Source: Grifola frondosa
Lineage: Eukaryota > Basidiomycota > Agaricomycetes > Polyporales > Grifolaceae
Length of the DNA stretch: 64,000 bases
Assembly: GCA_001683735.1 (NCBI GenBank)
Contig: LUGG01000002.1
Location: 3,348,001 to 3,412,000, forward strand
Reading direction: 5' to 3'
Shown in pieces: positions 1-11,384 of this stretch. Position 1 is the first letter of the stretch, and each line of letters begins with the position of its first letter. The translations under genes and the position numbers were made by a program. Below the pieces are notes generated by a model that ran no database searches, was not told the origin of the DNA, and saw only the letters and a list, made by a program, of their open reading frames with translations.

Positions 1-734
1 TGTATGTATCCGGGATAAAAAATGAGCTGCACATCATGCTTCTGCATTAGTGACTTCTTACATCATAGTTGTATGCTCTGCCAAGTTGTCGCCCTACTCC
101 AGTGATGATTTCCTGAATTCACCATTCATGGGCCACCAGACATCATCAAAGTAGTATAGGATGCGGTCTATTCATAGCTATAGAGGAACATAGAATGTAC
201 GGAGGAGAACCTCATACTTCAGACTGGATTGGGATGAAGCAATGTGTAAGAAATAGGGGTGTTCATGAAGACCCCTTAATATTTGGAGAACCAACTGCTG
301 GCAGTGACTGTATTGTATGTTGAAATCTTCACAATATTCACCTTGCATTGTGTTGGTTTGAACCTACTATCAGAATGTTCATTATGTTCACAAGCATGGT
401 GTAGATTGTCAGACTGGCAAAAACTGTCCCAGAGTAGACATACAGACCAGGGCAGACATCAAAATGGAATGGCCATTCCAGAGTATAGGTTAACTGTCTG
501 GATGACTAAGATCATCACTAATGTTCGAACAATGAGTCAAATGAGATCTTTGATGTCAGAATATGAGTCGATGTTGCAGCTCAATAGTTGGAAGAAGAAT
601 GCTCAGAGCTTTCTGGCTGGACTGTTATCATATACTCTGGCCAGACTGTAAATACAGCAAGATAAACAGGTCTGGCTGGCCTGTAATAACAGTCTAAATT
701 CATACCTGGCTGGCCTTTGATAACAGCATATATG
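1..734. other. No recognisable gene; insert edge in the gypsy reverse transcriptase
   Basis: A plus-strand ORF of 122 codons lies at 283-651, but its translation shows no motif I recognise and nothing around it supports a gene. From about 735 leftwards the gypsy reverse-transcriptase reading (minus strand) stops abruptly and is replaced by DNA with the phrase CTGGCTGG(C/A)C repeated at about 612, 672 and 707. This suggests that another element has inserted here and that its far end is outside the window or too eroded to see. A look-alike of the phrase occurs near 62690-62720. Confidence 0.4.
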
Positions 735-2060
735 ACTGAATGGGCTTTTCCATTGATCATTATCCTTGATCCATACATTGTTATATACCCATCGAAGGTC
801 CAGCTTCATAATGTATTTGGCTCCCTTCAGCTGATTGATTAAAGAACTGATGCATGGAAGTGGATATCTGTTCTTTATTGTGACTGCATTTAGCTTTCAG
901 TAATCTTGGACCAACCAGAGAGATCTGTCCTTCTTCTTTATGAAGAGGACTGTCACACTGACAGGACTCTTGGATGGACAAATATAACCTTTTTAAAGAT
1001 TCTCATCCAAGAATTTATTTAGTTGGCAGGTCTCTTTCAGTGACAGGGGGTAAACCTTTGATATAGATAGTGTTGCAGGGTCCAGTCCAGTCTGGTCTTT
1101 TATCTGACAAAGTTGGAACTGGAAACTGGGACTGGGACTAGACCACTTCAAATTTAGTAGGACTGGACTGAGACTGCAGTCCTCTGAGGACTGCAGAAGG
1201 ACTACAGTCTCAAGACCAGTTATGACTGGTCTGGAACCTTTGGTCAGTCCTGGACCAGTCATAACTGGTCAGAACCAGGCCCGAGGAGTAATATATTGGA
1301 AAGAATTTGTTATTTTCATCCAAGAACTGCTTGTATATACAGATATCATATCTAGACATACTTTACTATACATCTGAGAGGGAGTCAATATATAACTACT
1401 CATTTTATAAGGGACAAATTTGTGTAAATACAAACAATAGTGAAAAAGAAGTAAAGATACAAAAAAGGTAAGTATCTGACCAAATTGGGAATAGGCATAG
1501 AACCTAGCTACCATAAGCAAAGCTGGGCTTACCATACTAGAATGACTTATAGGACTGGTCAGAACTGATCCCAAACTAAGGACCTGTCCTGACCAGTCTT
1601 ATGCAGTCCTCTGAGATTTTTGAAAGTATGAGGACTGAGGACCAGAACAAAGACTGAACTACACAAAGACTGGGTTGCAGTCCAGTCGTTGTCAGTCTAG
1701 TCCTTCTTGGTTCTCAGTTCTAGGGTCAGTCCTAGGACATAACCCTGTAACACTACATATAGGTGATAAGTTTTGATCAGGCATCAAGTCGATAGCATAA
1801 TCATATGACTTGCTTATGGGAAAATGTTTGCTAGCCATCTTGGAGAAGATGTCTTCAAAGTCATGGAGGTGATCTGGAACAATCTTCTTCCATTCCTTCT
1901 TTTGTTTTTCCACTTGGGATGCTTCTTTAATTTTCTGTGACTTGGTGTACCTAGTGCAGATCTCCACCCATTGGTCAAGGATGGCATTGGCTCAGGGTCA
2001 TATGAATCAATTTCATACCATGCCACAGTGTCTTTATAGAGCTTTCAATACTGCTTAGAA
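735..2060 (-). pseudogene. Ty3/gypsy reverse transcriptase, broken
   Basis: The N-terminal side (1756-2026) reads through VPDHLHDFEDIFSK and YDYAIDLMPDQNLSPI, the entry to a gypsy RT. After the hAT-like insert, 735-1067 resumes with [45 protein letters not shown] and [15 protein letters not shown], which are RT fingers and palm motifs. Stops interrupt it at DENL* and DY*. The YxDD catalytic motif is not present, because the homology ends at WKSPF near 745, where a further insert begins. RNase H and integrase were not found. In life this enzyme copies element RNA to DNA in the virus-like particle. Confidence in the family is high; the gene is clearly inactive. Confidence 0.88.
1068..1755. mobile_element. 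688-bp non-autonomous hAT-like element in the RT
   Basis: The left end (1068-1081) is TAGTGTTGCAGGGT, and the right end (1742-1755) is its reverse complement with one mismatch (ACCCTGTAACACTA). The flanks are GATATAGA (1060-1067) and CATATAGG (1756-1763), an 8-bp target-site duplication matching at 6 of 8 positions, as expected for an old hAT insertion. Removing it rejoins the gypsy RT reading between LSPI and KVYPLS. The interior is rich in GGACTGGTC/GACCAGTCC words near both ends and has no transposase. A minus-strand ORF at 1269-1574 (101 codons) has no recognisable domain. The outermost nine bases are shared with the MITEs at 7328 and 12209. Confidence 0.82.
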
Positions 2061-2830
2061 TAGCATTAACCTAAGAAAATTTCATTATCTGCATGAATGA
2101 ACTTTTCTTCTAGTCCCATCCATTCTTTCCAAGCAGGTTGTGATGGAGCTTTCACATCACTTATATCAGCCTACCTGTGGATGCTAAGGTTTGATCGGCT
2201 TCCTCTGTCATCTGCTGTTCCTTTTTCTCCTTCTTCACAAAATAAGGTCCACACTCTTTCGAACATATCATGAACTCTAACATTCCAGCATTCCAAATTG
2301 TGATGCCAGATATAGCTGAGATCAATGATTAGGTCTCAATTGCCCACATTGGTTATGAGCATGGGGACCTCTGTTTTGTGATCATCTATTTTAAGTTTTA
2401 AGACTATGTAAACCTGGATTAGCCTGCCTTCATTTTTAGACTGATCTGTATTGTAGACTACTACAAACTTATTGAGGGTCTTCACCCCAATATTGTGTTT
2501 TCTAATGAATCATTTATGAATAAAAACAGAGAAGGCTCCAGAGTCTAGAAGCACCTGCATTTTAATGGATCCCTTACTGCTACTTATCATAATGAGGAGA
2601 TCAAAGTTCTGTCAATTTTCGGGTACTTCTGTTATATTAATATATTGATAGCAGTTGCGAGAGAGAGAAGCCTTCATGTTAGCAGGAACAACATTAGGCT
2701 GTTCTAAAAATTTGTCTTCCATGCTGTTGTTAAGACCATCTCCTGTGGCTTCCTATTGAGGGAGCCTAGGGTCCTTGGGTCCTGTTCTGGTCTTGATGCT
2801 TGTACTGGTCTGGATTGAGTATGATGCTGT
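2061..2830 (-). pseudogene. Ty3/gypsy aspartic protease region
   Basis: On the minus strand around 2565-2440 the sequence reads MQVLLDSGAFSVFIHK, a stop, then FIRKHNIGVKTLNKFVV. DSGA is the catalytic motif of retroelement aspartic proteases (active as dimers, cleaving Gag-Pol). Downstream (2440-2300) the reading continues through LIQVYIVLKLKIDDHKTEVP and a degenerate LIIDLSYIWHHNLE, which fits the usual gypsy 'I.GLPWL..HNP.IDW' segment. The stretch 2060-2300 is the linker to the RT. Stops and frameshifts make it non-coding. The order relative to gag and RT supports the call. Confidence 0.75.
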
Positions 2831-3214
2831 TTATTGAAGGACAACCTTCTGTTCTGAGTTCGAGGTCAGCTTAGAGAAGACTTCTTTCAAGAAGTCTTCA
2901 AGGATGCAGATAGAAGAAAGATGAAGCAAGAGTGTGAGGTCTGTGCACAGGATATCATAGCAACATAACAACCAATCAAAAAAAAGAAAAAGTGGTATTG
3001 TACGATGCAACACATGGTCTATGCACTACAGCAGTATTGTGAGAAAAGAAAAGGAAACTGGTTACTAGTCACGTGAACAAGTCATAAAATGAGTAAGTAC
3101 ATTGCCAAGGATCCAGGCAAGTAAAAAGAAAAGTAGTCTCATAGCTGCAATAAGAAACTGATGATTAAATGTATGACCGTTTGTACCAGCTATTGATGAT
3201 GTGCTGATCATTTA
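2831..3214. other. Gag-protease linker, no identifiable coding content
   Basis: This lies between the zinc-knuckle end of gag and the protease. It is AT-rich, with oligo-A near 2978-2990. The only ORF (2831-3013, minus, 60 codons) is hydrophobic and matches nothing I know. It may be a small insertion or the eroded linker. Confidence 0.35.
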
Positions 3215-4625
3215 ATTTCCTGAACCTTTGTAGCAGGGTCAGGCTCTTTTCCAATCTCCTTCTGCTTTTCCTTGTCCTTTGGCTTCATATGATTACATCA
3301 GGGACCTTGTCCCTCACATACTCTGCAATCTCTGCCAAGGTCATTTCACAAACAGTTTTTTTCTTTCAGATTTCTTATCTGGGCATGTGTTTACCATGTG
3401 ACCTGCTTTGCCACATGTGAAACAGAGACCCTTTATATATGCAGCTGCATGATCAATGTCCATTGCAGTGGGGTTATAAGTCAGAGCGATAGTCTGCTGT
3501 AATTATGAATTAGGACACCAATAAGCTATGATCTTTAATGGCTGTGGAGAGGACCAATGAGGAGCATATGAGCCTCAAGCTTGGTCGATTCTCTGGGCAT
3601 GTTTCCAGATAGGTTTTCCAAGAGTCCAGTTGTTTTTCATGGTTCACAATGCCTTCTCTGCTGGACTGTTTGATTTTGGTCCTTAGAAGTGCCATCAGGG
3701 TGTCACTATTGTGCCCAGACAAGAGTGTTCATTGATAGAAATGTTGTATGAATGCTTACATGGTCCCATTATTGTGCAGGTTAGCAAGGGCTGTTTACAT
3801 GTCGAATTGTGTATCAAATCATCCATACTGCTTAAGAGACTCCCTATAAAAGTCTCCCCACTCTCTGACATCTTGTCCCATAATGAACTTGATGATGTAA
3901 GGAGACACCCAATCTTTAGCACCTTCCTTACATGCCACTACCACCAATGTGATGTAATCTGTGAAATACTGCATTTTGTTGTACATGAAGTACATTTTCC
4001 AGGTTTGAATCCATTGCTCTGCCAATGTTTCCTTCATCAGCCTAGAGAATGAATCTGGGGCCAGCATGTTCAGCTTTTTAGTGGTGGAAGCCTGGGTAGT
4101 GACAAGTATAGCCAAAATTCTCATCAAAGGCATCATAGGAGGAATAACTCAGGGCAAGGGGATGCAGTAGAGTAGTGGTCTACCACATGAGGGCAGAACT
4201 GACCATGGGCATATGATATTTTGTCATCTTTGCTGAGGTTGCGGGTTCGATTTCCCCACATACCTTTCAGAAGCCACATTACACACTCCGGACTCACTTC
4301 GCCACTCCTGATTGCCTCCATTGCAAATCACATGACATGCTTACCTCAGCAGAATCTGAAACAGTATTACTCCCTCAACTGGCCCTTTAGCTTTAATTAT
4401 AAAATAACACTTGGCTTTACTGGGCATAGCCCAGCTTCATTCATTCATCTGCCGCTGCATGGAAAACAGTTGCAGGTCTGGGTGGGCCCCAGATAGAATT
4501 GGGTGTGGTAGGTGTAACCCTAAAGGTGGGGCACAATGGGGTTTTGGATTATGTAAGACCAGGTCCACTGGGGCAAGTCACTGGGAAGGTTTGAAAGCTG
4601 AGGTTAGGTATTTCGTGATTGGCCA

Positions 4626-6318
4626 GTGATAAGACTCGAATGGGACCCGAACTAAAACCTAAGATAAACCACACACACTCTCTTCTGTATGTGTGGAGGT
4701 CACAGCATGGACAAAAGTTATGAGGTAAGTCACGAGTGGGCCTAACGGCTTCTGGTCTTGGTTCCAAATGTGAATGTGAATGCAAATGCAGATACGAAGG
4801 AACAGGGAATGAAACTCAAATAGTGAACACAGGGATAACTCAGCTCTAATTGCAATGGTGTGAGGCTAAACATGAGGCTCGCACAAACTTCTGGTGCTTC
4901 TCAGAAATGCAGTTGTAGTACTCGAGGACACAGTCGCAGTCGCAATGAAAAATGCAGTTGCAGTGAAGAAACGCAGTAGGAAACTTGCAGGATAACTGGG
5001 GATAAATGCAGTGTGAGATGAGTGTGGAACATGAAGGCAATCACGATGAGTTGCAGTGCTGGAACTTAGCTCCGAACTTGAGGGGGAAACTTGTTTGAAT
5101 TTGGTCAAGTAGATACAGGGTATTTATTAATGAATTCGAGTCTGAACATGTGAAAATGACTATGTATGGTAACCAGAAAGCTGAACATGAGCACATAGCT
5201 CAGATAGTAAGGAACAAACTGTCACAGATTTTTCCTAAGTCCCATATTTGGTACTTATCCAGTCACACTTATGTGTCACATTCTCTAAATGCACTTTTAA
5301 CCATAAGTCTTTATTTTATCTGTGCCACATAGATAATCTATGGTCATCTTATCATTATCTTAACATCATCTTATTAACATCTTATCTGGTTATCTTATCA
5401 TTTTCTTCTTATTTTCTAATCATAGATGTAGATAAATAAGGCTGTAACAGGAGATATGCTATTGGTCACTAACTTGGCTGACTCATGGTTTGGCGGTCAT
5501 GTGCAGCATCAGTCATCCATCAGTCAGCATGGTATCATAGGTCCTAGGATAGTGTCCAGGGTCCTAGTACACATGTATATAAGGAGGCCTGTCTGTGCCT
5601 TTCAGGCTCAGACTCAACAACTATTTGCTAATCCCCTTATCACACATTCCCCTCTCACTTTAAGTGTTACTCTCTCCCCACCTTTTGACTAGGTGAGTGT
5701 AGGTTTGTGATACAAATATAAAAGGCTAATATCTACAGGTGTCCAATGCGATGGACAGAAATGTGATAAATTCACGATGAAACACGAAAACTGAAAGGGA
5801 CAATAGGATGAAACATGGAAACCAAAGTGACGAACCATTAAACCTTTTCTAACAGGCAAAATAGTCCCTGTCAATTGCAAGGATTGTAGCACGACATCAA
5901 CCAGATATTACAATCTTCATCCTGTACATGTGAAAGGCTGCTGCTGCAGAAGATAAAGTGAGGGGCACTAGGGCTGCATTGGAAACATTTGACAATGATA
6001 AGGAAGTTGTACGATGCCAATGCCATGTGAAATCAGGATGATCAGGCTGTTGGAGCTGGAGTTGTTGAGAAGGTATGCTGAAACAATCAAACCACGCAAT
6101 TGACACATGGTGCAACTGCGACATATTTGCGAGTGTTCTGGTGAGATGATGGAGCAGTGTGATAGGTTACTCTGAGTTACTTGACATGTGCTGTGAGTGC
6201 TTGGGCTCATCAAGAGTGTGTCCAGCTTGAAGGAGACAGAGTACCTTGATGCCTTGCACAAAATACATGAAAACCTGAAGATCGTAAGCTCATAGCATGT
6301 GCATGCGTATTACTGGAG
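4626..6318. mobile_element. About 1.69-kb insert inside SINE copy 1, unidentified
   Basis: This DNA is absent from the two other SINE copies at the same point. It holds no long ORF and no protein I recognise. Small ORFs (4866-5108, 5968-6261, minus) look incidental. The middle has an LTR-like block (5443-5714). The insert ends show no clear inverted or direct repeat, so its class is open; a degraded LTR element is the best guess. Confidence 0.5.
5443..5714 (+). repeat. LTR-like block with TATA box
   Basis: The block opens with TGTAACAGG and closes with TTGTGATACA, the TG...CA pattern of an LTR. A TATA box (TATATAAGG, 5577-5585) sits in the middle, followed by a pyrimidine-rich leader. No second copy and no target duplication were found. 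It could be a solo LTR or a chance arrangement. Confidence 0.35.
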
Positions 6319-6741
6319 TTGCATGATTACTATATTCTCTCTTACAAACCCATGTGATGCTGAGATGACAATTAAAAAATAGGTCACATTATAGTTACAT
6401 GTTTGTACAGACTCATCATCTGACATAGGACATTGCCCCAATGGACATTAAATGGATTCAAAAAAAAAAAAAAGCTCAGGGCAAGGGTGAAGTAGCTGGG
6501 GAATACCTCCAGTAACTGTAGGTGTAGCTACTACTGCTTCAAGAGCTTGCACATGTGATATACATTCATCTAGTCTCTCTGTCAGATTCTTCACCAAATC
6601 TTTCAATATGATGACTCAGTCCTGAAGTCAGCTAATGACTTAGCTTGCCTCTTTGACCCATATTTTGGACTGGGTAATCTGTCCTGCTGCATTCATGAGA
6701 TCTGCTATCAGAGAGTGGTTTTTGGACACTAGATTATCCAT

Positions 6742-7327
6742 GTGGAGCCTCTAACTACTTCACCATTTACATATTGCTGCACTGCTGACTGAAATGCCTA
6801 CATTTATTTTCAAGGCAGCGATTCTGCAGTCGAGGAGGATCTTTAAACTTTCTTAGAACACTCACACTAAAGTGGAGTACTCCCAGCATTCAGCAACAGT
6901 GACTATTCTAATAGACCATATTGGGTGGGAACCCTTCACTGTATCTCAGAACCAAAGTGTTATCAAACATGCATATTGTTACAAGCAAAAATCACGAGAG
7001 CATCATAACCCTATTCTCTTTTACAGCCAATACAAATTGCAATATTGAATGTTCATCTCAAACAGTTGCTTTGTAAGATCAGCCATGTTCTAAGTGATAT
7101 TGTAAAGTAAGGGGTCCTTGTACAGCATGCGTAACTTGAAATAAAAGTGGAGAAAGTTGAAGCTCTTCCAAAGTGGGAGCAGTTTGTTGACACCTAGATA
7201 GAGAAAAACCCTCTTCAAGTAAAAACTGAGAAGGTGCAAGGTGAGGCAGATGTCATATTGGAGGGACCATAGAGCCTTGTGAAATCTGAGTTTGTTGATG
7301 TAAAAGTGATCGCAGTTGAAGCTGAAC
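6742..7327. other. Gypsy leader region, nothing coding
   Basis: This stretch lies upstream of gag in the element's direction and should contain the 5' leader and LTR. I see no TG...CA pair and no ORF of note. A weak primer-binding-site candidate is near 6955 on the minus strand. Confidence 0.35.
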
Positions 7328-7708
7328 TAGTGTTGCTGCAGCTAAGTCAGGCCTAAATGATATATGACTCATAACTTGGGCAGTTTTTCAGATATCATAG
7401 TGATCTTACATTCATTTCGTAGCATATATATAGCCTCATACTCTTGCAAGACATTAAAATGTTATACCTCATATTGATGGAGATATAGCCAAAAAGCCGA
7501 TTGCAAAGTCTGACTTTTTAGTCAGCTTTTTTACCAATGTAACTGAAATTGAAACATATTAAAGATAATTATGCAAATGGTGGTGTAACATTCAAATACA
7601 TATATATCTTAGCTATTAATTTCAATTAATATCATGTCATTATCTGCAAAATCCATATCAAAATATCTAAAAGGCTGCAACAGGTGTGACTGAGCCATGG
7701 CAACACTA
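7328..7708. mobile_element. 381-bp hAT-like MITE, copy A
   Basis: The element begins TAGTGTTGC and ends GCAACACTA, with an internal GCTGCAGC/GCTGCAAC near the ends. The flanks AGCTGAAC (7320-7327) and AGCTGATC (7709-7716) are an 8-bp target duplication with one mismatch. It is the same length as copy B (12209-12589) and nearly the same sequence. It encodes nothing, so it would be moved by a hAT transposase encoded elsewhere. Confidence 0.88.
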
Positions 7709-7878
7709 AGCTGATCTGGTCAAGGCTGACCACCTCAAGAATTGCAAAAGGGTCGTTTTGAATGTAAATGGTCTCAGGGATGTGCCCTTTGATGAAAGGG
7801 GTGGGAATGATGTAGCAATATAGATCATACCAGTCCTCATCCACAATGAAATCAGCTGGGTTTTGACAAAGTACTTGA

Positions 7879-8503
7879 TTTTTTTTTTAAATTCTCATTT
7901 ATTGTTCTTATTCTAACCTAATGTAAATATTCACTATCTAATTTGTCAATGGCTAAGCATGTTATTGGTGAATAGGGCATAGGAAGAAGAGAGGAATGTA
8001 AATAATCATGCAAATCTGGCCAATCACACAACCCCTAACTTTAGCTTCCAAACCTTCCCAGTTATGCTCACCTCAACCAACCCGGTCTTATACAATCTGA
8101 AACCTCATTGTGCCGACCACTTTTGGGTTACATTTGCAACACCAGGTTCTATCCAGGCCTTAACTGGACCCACAACTGTTTTCCACACAGCAGCAGATAA
8201 ATGGATGCAGTCAGGCTATACCCCAATGAAGCCAAGTGATATTTTGTAATTAAAGCCAAAGAGCTGATTAAGGGAGTGGTGACTTTTTCAGGTTCCATGA
8301 AGGTAGACATGTCACATGATTGATCTCAGAGGCAATCAGGAGTGGTGAGAATTAATGAGCCTGAGGTGTCTGAATGGTGTCTTTGAGGGGAGGGGGATTA
8401 CACAGAGGAATCGAACCCACAACCTCAGCAAATATAGCAAAAGCCATATGCCTGTGGTCAGCTCTGCCCTCATGTGATAGATCACTACCCAGCCACACCC
8501 CCA
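7879..8503 (-). mobile_element. tRNA-derived SINE, copy 2
   Basis: The tail is at the left (T tract 7879-7888, an A tail on the minus strand) and the tRNA-like head is at the right. The B box reads GGTTCGATTCC on the minus strand (about 8410), and an A-box-like TAGTGATCTATCAC lies near 8480. A short target duplication, T(A/G)CTTGA, is possible (7872-7878 and 8504-8510). The body matches copies 1 and 3. Compared with copy 3 it has lost many CpG sites to TpG/CpA, suggesting greater age or heavier methylation-linked mutation. Confidence 0.82.
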
Positions 8504-8548
8504 TGCTTGACACTTCAGAGAGTGGAGTCAATGTTTCTAAGGGTGTTT

Positions 8549-9208
8549 TTTATTTTATTTTATTTAAATCCTCGTTTATTGTCCTTGAAGGCCATGCCTT
8601 ATGGTAGACAATATATACAAGTATTCTAGCTTATCGTAAATCTTACTATCTAATTTGTCAGTGGCTAAGCATGTTATTGATGAATATGGCATAGGGTGAA
8701 GAGAGGAATGTAGATAATCATGCGAATCCGGCCAACCTTGCAACCCCTAACCCCAGCTTCCAAACCTTCCCAGTCACGCTCGCCTCCACCAACCCGGTCT
8801 TACATAATTTGAAACCCCATTGCGCCCACCATTTTTGGGTTACACCTGCAACACCAGATTCTATCCAGGCCTCAACCAGACCCACAACTGTTTCCCACAC
8901 AGCGACAGACGAATGGATGCAGCCGGGCTATGCCCGATGAAGCTGAGTGATATTCGTAATTAAAGCCAAAGAGCCGATTGAGGGAGTGGTGACTTTTCGG
9001 GTTCCGCAGAGGTAGGAATGTCACATGATTGATCTCGGAGGCAATCAGGAGTGGTGAGAACTAATGAGCCCGAAGTGTCTAAATGGTGTCTTCGGGGGGG
9101 GGATACACGGGGGAATTGAACCAGCGGCGTCAGCAAAGATAGCAAAATGCCATATGCCCGTGGTTAGTCCTGCCCTCGTGCAGTAGACCACTACCCTACC
9201 GCACCCCC
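8549..9208 (-). mobile_element. tRNA-derived SINE, copy 3 (best preserved)
   Basis: This is a 660-bp copy with a T-rich left end (A tail on the minus strand) and a tRNA-like head at the right (GGTAGGGTAGTGGTCTACTGC as A-box region; GGTTCAATTCC as B box near 9120). The target duplication CTAAG(G/A)GTGTTT flanks it (8537-8548 and 9209-9220). It lies 39 bp from copy 2 in the same orientation. Its higher GC suggests it is the youngest of the three. Confidence 0.85.
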
Positions 9209-9220
9209 CTAAGAGTGTTT

Positions 9221-10548
9221 GACACTAACAAAAGGGTCGATAAGCAGCTTGTTCAAACTGTTATGGATTAGCCTCAAGCTGACAAGTATGCTTACTCTCA
9301 GCTGCTAATGCATATGCAGTGATTGTCTGAAACAAAAGCAATAGCATTTAATAAAGTTAATTAACAACTATAATACTAATATAACATCTGCTTACCTGAA
9401 ACAAAAGCAATGAAGTTGAATGAGCTAGAGTTTTAGGAGCATACTAGCCAATCTGTGATACTATTCTTCATTTGTACATGCAATGGTTCATTCTCACCAT
9501 CCATCACCTAACCCAAATTTTCATGTAACTGGACTAATCACATCTCAGCATCTATGTCCAAAGGAGAAAAATTGTTACATTATAGGCAATCATCCGGGGC
9601 ATTGTCAAAACAGATGTGTAAGATGTCATGACTGTGTATAATACCATGCATGAAAATACTGTACTTATTACTTTCCAGATCTTGATTTCGAATCTGTTGA
9701 TCATTTAAAAGTCTGCTGATTGGTGCAGATGCTGATAGATTAAATCTAACATCAATTTATTCATGTTGTAACAAGTAAGTTCCAAGCCATTTTGTGATTA
9801 GTATCAAAAGAAAGCACCACTAATGACAGTTGTCAGTAAGATCATGAGTGGGCAAAATGAGCCCTGGAAAAAATGAAAAGGTGTTAACAAGTCAATGAAG
9901 TATCATGTGACTCAAGTTCCCAATATAATGTGCCATGTGAAGGAAACAATTGATGTGGAACATCCTGCTACTGACTTTGAAGCAAGACATCAATTCAAAG
10001 AAGGCAAAATTAAACAGAGGTATATGTGCAAAGGCCAAGGAATGTATTTATGATTTCTAGTAAAGTTATTAATTAGTAACAGAATCATTGAATGTTAAAA
10101 GAAAAGATTGGGTAAAAGAGGAGCCTGGAAGGAGTGGATCCTAGAATGAAGGTGGCAGATGAAGGAGGAAGTTTTGGATGAAGGACAAAGGTATGGAACA
10201 AAGAAAAAGATATCAGATGCAGGATGAAGGTGTAAAGGATGAGGACATGTTGTGTGGAATGAGGGTGTGGTACTTGCAGCTTGTGACAGTGCAATTGTAT
10301 GGCAATTCATATAGTAACAATGGGGTGAATTCACCATCTCGGATATACAGTCTGGCTACATGCACTGAATCATCATTTTTAATTGCTAAATGGTCAGGTA
10401 ATGGGGATAGTGTGATGGGACCTTAAATGAGCATGACAATACCATAAATCTTGGTCTCATAACCAACCAGCCATTACCACTGCTCTTCTTCCATCTTGGA
10501 GCAGGAGGGGGGCCCCATTCAAGTAGTGTATGCCTTAAAAACATACTA
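9221..10548. other. No clear gene
   Basis: This stretch is AT-rich and without a supported coding region. One plus-strand segment near 9590-9750 reads with Cys/His spacing (NHPGHCQNRCVRCHDC, then DLDFESVDHLKVC) that resembles a degraded zinc knuckle, but stops break it. ORFs at 10085-10426 on both strands look incidental. Confidence 0.35.
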
Positions 10549-10690
10549 TCTAATAAGAAGGGGAGAAGGGGACATCAGTGTCACGTGCAATTTGCAATTG
10601 TGCACATGGAGCACAAGCGTGCTGCATGGTGAAGTGCAAACACAGTCAACACACACACCTTTTTGGGGTGGGCTGTGGGAACTGGCTTGA
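10549..10690 (+). mobile_element. Helitron 5' terminus, truncated copy
   Basis: The sequence TCTAATAAGAAGGGGAGAAG is preceded by A and is the same start as the non-autonomous Helitrons at 31501 and 33165. The following bases (GACATCAGTGTCACGTG..., ATGGAGCACAAGCGTGC) still align loosely with those copies before the similarity is lost. No matching hairpin-CTAG end was found to the right, so the copy is truncated or its end is eroded. Confidence 0.65.
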
Positions 10691-11384
10691 TGACGAAAAA
10701 ATGAGTGAGTTTGATGTTTTTGCCTGATTTAAGCTTAGTTTTGAGGTTTTTTGATATAATTAAGTTTCAAATAAGTTTTAAATAAGTTTATCTTATACAC
10801 AAAAGTTCTTTAAAAAGAAACACATCAAAAATTTGAAGTCAAAAAGGCTTGAATTCATTGTGCAAGGGAAAACGTGATATAGTGGACACCTTTGGTCATG
10901 CCTCATGCGTGATGTGTCACAACATGTATAAACAAACTAAGTTTCCTACATTGTGGGGGAGTGAAAGCCTCCACATTTGTTACAAGCCTGTCCCACAACA
11001 ATAAAGCTTTAATAAATCTCTTATAAGAGTCTCCCCCACACTTGAACAGTGGGTAAATCAGGCAAAAATAAGGGCTATTGCTGATATAAAGACAATAACA
11101 GTCTCTGCTATCATTACAAGTGTCAATCAAACATTGATTTATATTTTGGACACAAAAACGAAATGTGAGCCTAAAACTCACATTGCTATTGAAACATAAT
11201 ATTGATTAATGGCATTTAGGGCTGATTCAAATCATCCCATGGACTCAAATATGAATTCCACTGAACATGAAGGAGATTGTGGGTCAGTGTTAACTTAAAT
11301 ATTATAACATGCATAATGTGACTTGGTTTTAGAGGGCCATTGCTCTGCATGGCAGATACGATTGATGAGGAAAATGATTAATTT
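10691..11384. other. No clear gene
   Basis: A minus-strand ORF (10903-11181, 92 codons) contains FKCGGDSYKRFIKALLLWDRL, which loosely recalls the WGDFYRESLKQYG part of the gypsy gag at 3830 but is too weak to call. The rest is AT-rich. Confidence 0.3.

Larger units (their letters stand above)
4161..6474 (+). mobile_element. tRNA-derived SINE (copy 1), itself interrupted
   Basis: The head at 4161-4270 has pol III promoter boxes: an A-box-like GTAGAGTAGTGGTCTACCAC and a B box GGTTCGATTTCC (near 4243). The body is shared with the two minus-strand copies at 7879 and 8549. The 3' end is an A tract at 6460-6473. A perfect 13-bp target duplication, CTCAGGGCAAGGG, flanks it (4148-4160 and 6475-6487), proving that one unit was inserted into gag. 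Homology to the SINE body stops near 4625 (GATTGGCCAG) and resumes near 6318 (GTTGCATGATTAC), so about 1.69 kb of later DNA sits inside. SINEs are copied by the enzymes of a partner LINE; none is visible here. Confidence 0.86.
735..6741 (-). mobile_element. Eroded Ty3/gypsy LTR retrotransposon, nested insertions
   Basis: Read on the minus strand the order is gag (6741 downwards), zinc knuckle (about 3440), aspartic protease (about 2560), then reverse transcriptase (2026 to 735). This is the gag-pro-RT order of Ty3/gypsy elements. All parts carry stops and frameshifts, so the element is dead. It is broken three times: a SINE with its own insert (4161-6474) splits gag, a 688-bp hAT-like element (1068-1755) splits the RT, and an unidentified insert begins near 734. 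No LTR pair was found. A possible tRNA primer-binding site (minus strand near 6955, TTTGGTTCTGAGATACAG) lies upstream of gag and is only weakly like the usual TGGTATCAGAG. Confidence 0.85.
3215..6741 (-). pseudogene. Ty3/gypsy gag, split by a SINE
   Basis: The gag start is the ATG at 6739-6741 on the minus strand (MDNLVSKNHSLIADLMNAAG). A heptad-like stretch follows (VKNLTERLDECISHVQALEA), then ATPTVTGGIPQLLHPCPE at 6487. There the SINE interrupts it. Reading resumes below 4147 and passes through the capsid-like part (LAEQWIQTWKMYFMYNKMQY, EWGDFYRESLKQYG, 3819-4136) and a CCHC zinc knuckle near 3385-3440 (CFTCGKAGHMVNTCP), which in these elements binds the packaged RNA. Several stops and a frameshift near 3720 show it is inactive. 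The rejoin at the SINE target duplication makes the assignment firm. Confidence 0.82.

Noticed and set aside
283..651. 122-codon ORF at the left end
   Set aside because: No recognisable motif, no splice context, and it lies in DNA that interrupts a gypsy RT. Length alone does not support a gene.
4200..4260. Real tRNA gene at the SINE head
   Set aside because: A and B boxes are present, but the ends do not pair into an acceptor stem and the sequence continues into a repeated 550-bp body with an A tail.
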